Source of the DNA: Fomitopsis serialis
Taxonomy: Eukaryota > Basidiomycota > Agaricomycetes > Polyporales > Fomitopsidaceae
DNA length: 64,000 nt
Assembly (NCBI RefSeq): GCF_022376445.1
Contig: NW_025955101.1
Location: 46,073-110,072 of the forward strand
Reading direction: 5' to 3'
Shown: in pieces, positions 57,068 through 64,000 of the stretch
Position numbering within the stretch: position 1 is the stretch's first letter
Layout: every line of letters starts with the position of its first letter
Notes under the pieces: generated by a model
What the model saw: only the letters and a program-made list of their open reading frames with translations
Database searches by the model: none
What the model was told of the DNA's origin: nothing
Translations under genes and position numbers: made by a program

Positions 57068-57557
57068 TTAGACCCGAGTGTGCGCAGCGTCGGCCGGGGG
57101 CTGTCAATGACCGTCCGTCAGTGACCGGTCGCTCAGTAGAAAAGGGCATAAATCGAAGGTGCAGGGATCAAGGAAGAGATGTAGACAAGCGGTAGATACT
57201 CACGGCGGACTTGATGTCGAGCGCGCCCGCGAGGGAGTTGAACTCGCCGGTGGTGGGGACCGCCGCACCCGTGCAGACTGATGGTGCATGAGGAAAGCAG
57301 TGACAATGCGCGCCGTCAGCTCATCGTCGTAAGAGATGGAGATGGAGACGTACTGTCGATGACACGCTGCTCCGAGACGCCGATCTGCTGGGCGATCTGA
57401 GAGTAGGACAAGCCTGCACAGAACATAAGGGCGGTTAACGTCGACGTCAATGGTGCCCGAATACTCCTCGCCCGGAGAGCAGAAGCAACGGTGGGGAACA
57501 CGAACCCTTCTTGTCCTTCGCGGCGGCGAGGGCAGCGCACTGTGGGTTCGGGGCCAT
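57068..57557 (-). CDS. Small helix-turn-helix protein (lambda-repressor-like)
   Basis: Minus strand, four exons: 57557-57506, 57413-57354, 57277-57204, 57100-57068; phases close to 72 aa. Sequence starts MAPNPQCAALAAAKDKKGLS and continues 'YSQIAQQIGVSEQRVIDICT', 'GAAVPTTGEFNSLAGALDIK' and ends PPADAAHTRV. The segment 'LSYSQIAQQIGVSEQRVID' is a helix-turn-helix of the type found at the N-terminus of cyanase and in phage-repressor-like proteins; the cyanase catalytic domain is absent. Compact size and conserved-looking phases suggest a genuine small gene. Could be a DNA-binding regulator or a domain-only relative of cyanase; I cannot decide. Confidence 0.65.
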
Positions 57558-58572
57558 GGCGGTAGTGTAGATGAGAAGAGAGGTGGAAATGCAGTTGGTG
57601 GATGCGGGGAGAGCGCAACTGGCGTGCTTGTCCGCCGGGAGGACCTTTATACGGATGCCTGGGCGGAATCCGGATAAGAGCCACGCTGGAGTCTGAAGGG
57701 AGGGGGCCTTTCCGTCAATCAGATGACCGGTACCCGATCCTGGATAACATCGCTTATCGTCTGCTGCTGCACTGTTGGAGGAAGGCTACTTATATCCGGG
57801 TACCACAGATGCTGGATGTGGGTGAAGTGCTGTGCATCAAGGGTGCGGTCAGACAGAGAAGCAAGACTGAGCAGAGCCTCGACAGCAGGGGAACCTACAT
57901 CGGGAGTGTAGGGGTACAGCAATGAGTGGGTAAGCGCGCGGCTAGTTACAGGAGGAGGTACTTCATGCGGATGTTGCAAAGGTCGAGATTGCTATGCGGG
58001 ATCCAAGGACGGTACCATGCTGGCAGCGGCACGGACTTCGCGCACAGGAATTCGCCGCCGAGAGGACCTTGCACGCCAAGGATAGGTCCGTCAGATACAC
58101 CCAGCAGAAGACACTACCAGTGTGATCACCCAGCGACTTCAGTCACGCAACTCGAAGAATTGCAACGCGCTCATAGATATCTGCTGCAGCATAGTACGGA
58201 AGTAAACATCTTGTTTTCTCGTCGACTCCCGAGCAATGACTTATAATGGCGTCACAAGTATCTTGATCATGCTGACCACAGAGTTTTTCATGCAGTATAC
58301 GTGGACATCGGTAGACGACGAATTGCAAGAAAGCGGTCCACCGCACTGGTGTAACACAAGCAGAAGTCGGAGAAGACAAAGGTTTGAAGGACGCGACGAC
58401 TCTGTGGAAAAACGCGTGCCCTCGCGTGAGTCACGCGACGCGACATGTCACGTTTTGTCACCCTGTGACAAGTCACGTCGCCCACCAAAACGTTCTGCAC
58501 GACGTCTCAGTCTGTTGATCGCCGTTCGTCTCGTCCTTTACATCCCTCAAGACACCTCCAAGCCCCATCAAG
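57558..58572. other. Region with two unassigned minus-strand frames
   Basis: Minus-strand open stretches at 57979-57719 ('TLDAQHFTHIQHLWYPDISS') and about 58350-58143 ('YAAADIYERVAILRVA') look protein-like in composition but lack start codons and known motifs. They may be exons of one uncharacterised gene divergent from RPS14, or remnants. The right end contains the RPS14 promoter. Confidence 0.3.
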
Positions 58573-59255
58573 ATGGTGAGTACGCCTTCCATGACAGCAG
58601 TCCTCGCATTCGACCACGAACTGCGCACGCGACGGTTGTCGTTCCCGATGGATGGTATGGCTGACGAGCGGATGCGGTCTCCAGCCCCCCAAGAAGACGA
58701 AGGCGCCCAAGGAAGAGAACCAGGTGTCTCTCGGCCCCCAGGTCGCTGAGGGCGAGCTTGTGTTCGGCGTTGCTCACATCTATGCCTCGTTCAACGACAC
58801 GTTCGTCCATGTCACCGATCTCTCCGGCAAGGAGACCATCTCCCGTGTCACCGGTACGTCTACTGAAGTTCTACCGGGAAAATGGCAATCTGAGTAGTCG
58901 ACTTATAGGTGGCATGAAGGTAAAGGCAGACCGTGACGAGTCATCGCCTTACGCCGCCATGTTGGCCGCCCAGGACGTCGCTACTCGTTGCAAGGAGGTC
59001 GGCATCACCGCTCTGCACGTCAAGCTCCGTGCGACTGGTGGTACGGGCACCAAGACCCCCGGCCCCGGTGCGCAGAGCGCGCTCCGTGCCCTCGCCCGTG
59101 CGGGCATGGGCATTGGCCGCATTGAGGACGTGACCCCCATCCCCACCGACTCGACCAGGCGCAAGGTACGTTTGTCTAGCTTCTCTCTTTTCGTAATCAT
59201 TGCTCATGCAATATTCTGTGTCATCCAGGGTGGTCGCCGTGGTCGCCGTCTCTGA
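58573..59255 (+). CDS. RPS14: 40S ribosomal protein uS11 (RPS14)
   Basis: Four exons: 58573-58575 (only the ATG), 58685-58853, 58909-59165, 59229-59255; 151 aa, the same length as human RPS14. Sequence: [20 protein letters not shown], '[20 protein letters not shown]', '[20 protein letters not shown]', '[20 protein letters not shown]', '[20 protein letters not shown]' and the C-terminus GRRL. uS11 sits on the platform of the small subunit and binds the 3' domain of 18S rRNA. Intron 1 (109 nt) starts directly after the start codon, and the last exon codes only GGRRGRRL. Highly conserved, confident call. Confidence 0.97.
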
Positions 59256-59676
59256 TCTGCAAAGATCGCAAAAGCTCTCTGGTCGTTCGTCATGTATACT
59301 GCATACTGTCAATGATCAATGGTCGCCGCTCGACACGCATCAGGTTCGCCTGCCCCGTGGTCGATGCATCATCGTTCCCTGTCTATGTGTGCCTATGTGA
59401 TGTGACTATCCGCCACTGCAATATGACTATACTCCCAATGCTGGTATCCATTCACTGGTGTAGGTGTGGTTGATGAGATTCGGTCGTGAGTCGTAGTGTG
59501 AGTGAATGGCTGATGAGATTCCCGATTGAGCGCATCACGCCTTGATGTTGCTCGTTCGCAGCCGTCTTGATCTCCGAATATGGACTGACGGTTGTGGTGT
59601 CGACGAGGCTGACGTGGCTGTCAGCTATGCACCTCTGTTTTCGTGCCATCATCCACTGTGCTGGCTTGGATAACCC
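59256..59676. other. Tandem intergenic region
   Basis: RPS14 3' region and acyltransferase promoter; no coding signal. Confidence 0.45.
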
Positions 59677-61975
59677 ATGGAACTGAAACTCGTGTATCGA
59701 ATACTTCGGGCGCTTTCAGACTCGGCTCTTGATTTCTACTCTGAAGTACACGTTGAAGGGGCACACAACGTACCTGCAGATGGACCACTTATTGTGTAGG
59801 TCCGTGTATGAGTCTACGCCAGTGCGACCTAATACGCGGCGTACGCCTTCACCAGGGTCTCGTGCCACCACAATGAGATACTCGATATAGCCACCCTCGG
59901 TTGGTTTTTGCGTACTACATCTTGCCAACTCCTCTGACTCTCTGTTGCTTCACAGCGGTAACGATCCCGCACAGGAGGCCACTCTGTTTCTGGGCGAAGT
60001 CATCGCTGTTCAGGAACCCGCTTACCCGCGCGATCCTCCTCAGCTCTGGGAGCATCCCAGTCAGGCGCAATCCCAATAGCACCGCGGACCCTACAAATGC
60101 CGACCGCCGTGCAACAGAGAGTGAGAGCGAGGCGCGTCAGGCGCTCTTTCGGGAGACATTCCGTGCGCTGGACGAAGGAAGAGGCGGCACGGTCGGTGTC
60201 TTCCCGGAGGGTACGAGTTACACGCAGCCGGGGATCGTACAAGTTAAGGAAGGCGCGGCGTGGGCGGCGCTGGAGTACCTGCGTTGGCGGCAGCGGGGAG
60301 GCGAGTCGGAGGTGGGCGGGAGGGTGTTGGTCGTACCTGTGGGGATCGTGCATACGTCGAAGACGAGATACCAGAGTCGGGTGAGTGCACTCAGGGTCGT
60401 GTGACGAGGGATTTGACTGACGTTACACTTGTACGGTCGTCCGCGTATTAGATGGCGGTTAGGTAGGTCCTCGGAGGTATCGCATAGCTTGCGCTTGCTG
60501 ATGCAGTAAAAGATGGGGACTCCCCATAGACGTGGCGGACTTTGCGCGAGATCAAGACGTACAGACAGACGAAGACATGCGTGTCGCAGCCAGGAAGCTG
60601 ACCGAAGAGATTGAACGGCGCATGGTTGAGCTAACGGTCAACGCGCCAGACTGGTCGGTGGCCCGCTAAATCAGTACGGGAAGCTGCTCAATTCTATTGC
60701 AGGGACACACTGTACGTCGCGAGAATGGCGAGGGACATGTTATGGGACGACGAACGAAACATAGCCGTGTCACAATTCACGGACGTCTCTCAGGCGTGCG
60801 TCGGTCTCCTCTGACGATTTCCAATTCTACCCATAATTAACCACCGGCCGTAGATTGATCGACCTCTTCTCAACACTGAATCCTCCACCCTCGCTCCCTC
60901 GAGCCCGCCGGTCTCTTCTGAACTACTACTCCCTCCTCCACTACAGCAACATCTCCCACGCACATCTCTCCGCACTCCTCCCCAGCCCCCACCACGCTTC
61001 CCTGCCCACATGCCCGCGCACCATCTCGCTCTTGGTCAGGCAATGTTTCACCACCGCACTCCACCCGCGCCTTCTGCTCTTCGTCCCTACCTTCCTGCTG
61101 CACTTGCCCGCATACGCGCTCGCGGGCATAGCAGAGCGCGCGCTGGCTAGTCCGCGAAATGAGGAGACCCACGCGCAGTACAAGGCCATCTTCGGGATGG
61201 TTGGGGCGGGTGGGGTGTATGGCGTGTTGGGGTATCTACTTGCGCGGATGGTGGGGCGGTTACCCATCTTGGAGGCCGTGAGCAGGGCAATTAGTCGCTC
61301 GGATGGTGGTGTTAAGGCGGTGTTGGAGGTGGTCCAGCGTGTAGGGGTTTGGCTTGCACGGCATGGGGGTGTAGTGAGGGATGGTTTGGTGTTGGTTGGG
61401 TCGGTATATGTGACAGCGAAGGTGCTGTCGAGGTGGCATAACGCGCTTGTTGGAGGTGCGTACCAGCGCAATTGCCAGAGCAGTTTTCTGAATCACATCC
61501 TATGCAGCAAACCTCAGACAGTGAGTTTCGTTGCTCCCTGTCACTTGCATCCTACTCAACCTACCCCAGAACTCAGCGTCTCGCTACTGCGTTCAAGCTC
61601 GCCCGCGGCATCTGCTCGGCCCCCTCTTCTGATCTGACCCTCGAGCAACTGGAGCTCTACGGATCGCCCCCGGAACCACCTCTCAACCCTTTCATCAAGC
61701 GTCGTCCTGCTCAGGCAGCTCCAACGCCTGTCCTCCTGGCTTCGAAGAAGACCCGTCCAACTCGCGTGCCTCCATCATGGACGTTCATCCGGCCGCTCCT
61801 CGAAGCCCACAGAGAGGCGTCATATGCCCTCTCAGATGCCCTTGCTGATCTCGAGACACACGTCGCCTCACTTGACGATGTCGTATCGTCCACGTCGCGA
61901 GATCCAACCGGTTTGGATTCGAACTCTCCCGCAGCGGCTCTCCACCGGCTGAGGCAGCTCGGGGCCTGCTTCTGA
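59677..61975 (+). CDS. PlsC-type glycerol-3-phosphate acyltransferase (Sct1/Gpt2-like)
   Basis: Nine exons: 59677-59795, 59856-59899, 59956-60380, 60452-60462, 60507-60653, 60703-60795, 60854-61455, 61508-61520, 61570-61975; 619 aa. Start MELKLVYRILRALSDSALDF. Acyltransferase motifs: catalytic HX4D in 'VSCHHNEILDIATL' (assembled over an intron), 'FWAKSSLFRNPLTRAILLSS' with 'GSIPVRR', and 'VGVFPEGTSYTQP' (FPEGTS motif), then 'VVPVGIVHTSKTRYQSR'. Two hydrophobic segments in the C-terminal half ('PRLLLFVPTFLLHLPAYALA', 'GMVGAGGVYGVLGYLL') would anchor it in the ER. It should acylate glycerol-3-phosphate or DHAP, the first step of phospholipid and triacylglycerol synthesis. Exons 4 and 8 are only 11 and 13 nt. 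Intron 4 (44 nt) is near the lower size limit. Confidence 0.83.
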
Positions 61976-62355
61976 GTTCTGCGCTCGTCATGGACCGTGA
62001 TGCATGATCCTTCCGCTCTTTCCCATCTGTTCGCATCTCAGTTGGTTGATGTATCAAAGAGATAAGATTCTATGGGTTCTATGTAGGACGGTGGTCATGG
62101 GTCACTGCGGAAGTACTGTAATGGATGCATTTGGAATGTGTATTCTTCGGAGGTTCGTAACTAGATGGGGCAGGCGATACTTAGGGCTACAGATCGAACC
62201 GTGGGCACAGGTATAGTCATAACGGTATCCAGGGTAATTCTTTCCTTTCCGGATCCGTATACGAAAGACAACAAGCTAGAGGAGAGCAGATCATTAGATG
62301 CATAGCAGAGCGAGTCAGATACAATTACAGATGAGAAATTCATTGCGAGCATTCG
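61976..62355. other. Convergent intergenic region
   Basis: 3' ends of the acyltransferase (+) and the Ser-rich gene (-) face each other; nothing else seen. Confidence 0.45.
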
Positions 62356-64000
62356 TTACCTGCCGCTCCTGGCGCTCCAGAGTCCGCCCAGCAGACCATT
62401 CTGTGACCTGCCGATCGGTCGAGGTGCAGGCGCGCGAATGGCGGAATCCTGGCCTGTGACGCTGACGGCAGACGAGCTGCCCCCAGCGATGGGTGAGAAG
62501 GACAGCAGAAGCCCTCCCTGAGATCCATGGAGTGACGACAGGGAAGGATTCGCGTCTACCGCGGATGCAGGGGCCGAGGAGTGGGTCCGGTGCTCGCGGG
62601 GCGCGTACACAGGCGACTCGAAATGAGCAGACCGGGGCTCGCGCTCGGAGACGCGAGAGGGAGCAGACGGCTGGCGCTGGTAGATGCTCGGCGCAGTCGC
62701 TGGTGGAGGGGGGATGACTGCCTCACCGGACAACGAAGATTGTCGCCGGCTTGTTCTGTGGCGCGACTGGGAATGGTATTGGCCATGAGTAGCACGGTTG
62801 TGCGCATGCTCAGAGTCACTCATGTACTCCCGATCGAGACGATGAGCCGACCCGCTGTGGGACCGTGGAGACGAGCCAGTAGCCACCTCAGGTCGGATTG
62901 ACTGGGGGCGAGAGCTGTACAGCGGGACACCTGTCCTCGCACCCAGAATTGCCTCGGGCGGGTCTCGGGGATTGGGCGTGGATGCGTGTCTCTCGGAACG
63001 GTGGTGGCCCCGCGAGCCTTGACCATCGTCAACCAGTCGCATAAGCGACTCCGTCACCACCTCCAGCTCCTGCGGCCCTCGAATGGTCTGGCGCACGGGC
63101 TGTCTGGTGCCTGCTTCGAGAATATGCCCATGCCTTGTGTGGTATGGGCTGGCTGGGTATGCTCCGACGAAGCTACCGAGCGACCATACGATAAGGGTCT
63201 GCTCCTCGGGGTCATGAAGTCGTCATGATCGATGGAGTCGGAGTCGCCTCCCACGGAGCTATCCGACTGCGAGTCCTCATCGGACGACCCAAGCAGGGCG
63301 GTTGGCTCTGGCAGCCCTAACAGGCCAAGGTCGCTGATGCTCGGGTTATGCGACGGGTTGTTGGACGAACGCGACGGGACCTGCGACGAGTGGACGGTCC
63401 CCCACGTCGTGGCAGGCGAGGCTTGCGTGTGGTTCACTTGCGGCGTGTTCACACCTAGAATGTTCATGATATCTTGACGATCTGCAGCACTCGAAACGGT
63501 GCCTGAAGAAAGCGGCGGCACGTTCAGCAGCGCCATACCGCGGAGGCTCGCGTTGGACAGGGTGCTAGACTGGGAATGTGGTGCGGGGGCCGGTTCAGGC
63601 TGCTCTGATTCGACCACCGTCGATGAAGCCTGTCTGCGTGCAGATCGTCCAGATGGTGTGCGATCGCGATTCGCGCGAGGGCTGGATGGACCAGCTTCTG
63701 CCCGTGAGTTATCTTCTATGATTGGTTGTTCGTAGATCGAGCGTCCCCTAGCGTTCGCACCAGACATAGCGGGTGTTGCGGCGACGTTTCGCGAGGGTCC
63801 TGCTGTGCCATTCGAACGAGCGGACGCAAGAGACGCCTGCGACGGGGAAGAGTAGGGCACCTGGAACCAAGCATACCCAGTCCCGGTACCCAACCGTACT
63901 GATAATACACAGTTGACCCTGTCGTCCTGCCACGTCGCAGAGGAACACTACGTCTGCGGGACTAGCCTGCGGGGGAGGCATACTGGGAGCAGGGTATCGA
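62356..64000 (-). CDS. Ser-rich, largely disordered protein (5' end outside window)
   Basis: Minus strand; stop at 62356. Two long frames: one above about 63100 ('SSPSQASLASARSNGTAGPS', 'DIMNILGVNTPQVNHTQASP', 'ISDLGLLGLPEPTALLGSSD', 'SIDHDDFMTPRSRPLSYGRS') and one at 63096-62356 ('RQTIRGPQELEVVTESLMRL', 'SQGGLLLSFSPIAGGSSSAV', C-terminus 'GLLGGLWSARSGR'). A GTAGCT donor after 'YGRS' and an AG acceptor before 'PVRQTIRGPQ' join them in phase with a ~75-nt intron. Upstream of about 63890 the exon structure is unclear and the start lies beyond the window. Short hydrophobic patches in a Ser/Pro/Arg background suggest linear binding motifs. No family recognised. Confidence 0.6.

Overview
The window is nuclear DNA from a filamentous basidiomycete, most likely an agaricomycete such as a wood-decay polypore. 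The evidence is the gene content (DUF6534 membrane proteins, DUF6589 protein, RecQ-like helicase, F-box-like families, an ankyrin fragment) and the gene structure: GT-AG introns of about 45-65 nt, many of them per gene, with several micro-exons. No bacterial operons, rRNA, tRNA or CRISPR were seen. Because coding exons are short, many genes had to be rebuilt by joining exons across splice sites; exon coordinates are given where phases close.

Layout. 0.2-1 kb: decayed ankyrin gene (-). 2.4-7 kb: two paralogous beta-propeller lectin-like genes flanking a trypsin-like protease gene with one apparent frameshift. 7.5-10.7 kb: NOP4/RBM28 ribosome-biogenesis protein. 11-12.9 kb: DUF6534 gene A (-). 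14.2-18 kb: AMPK/NIM1-like protein kinase. 18.7-19.3 kb: synaptobrevin (-) whose start codon appears to be split by an intron. 21.2-26.1 kb: tandem DUF6534 genes B and C, each with 19 tiny exons of matching lengths. 27-29.1 kb: a 2.08-kb, near-perfect DNA palindrome. 33-34.8 kb: RING-finger protein (-) with a 4-nt micro-exon.

38-45.5 kb: the standout feature, a 7,559-bp element with terminal inverted repeats and a perfect 9-bp flanking direct repeat. It carries two divergent genes (a RecQ-like helicase and a DUF6589 protein) whose start codons lie 21 bp apart. Each terminus can fold into a hairpin whose arms differ between the two ends but pair within each end. It reads as an intact, fairly recent DNA transposon of a type I cannot match to a named superfamily.

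47.3-50 kb: DUF6534 gene D (-). 50.4-55.4 kb: a tandem family of F-box-like genes (two intact, one broken, one partly inverted fragment). 56-64 kb: small Gly-rich protein, small helix-turn-helix protein, ribosomal protein uS11 (RPS14), a PlsC-type acyltransferase, and the 3' part of a Ser-rich protein gene. Housekeeping genes (NOP4, kinase, SNC, RING, RPS14, acyltransferase) are separated by fast-evolving accessory stretches with long gene-poor gaps.
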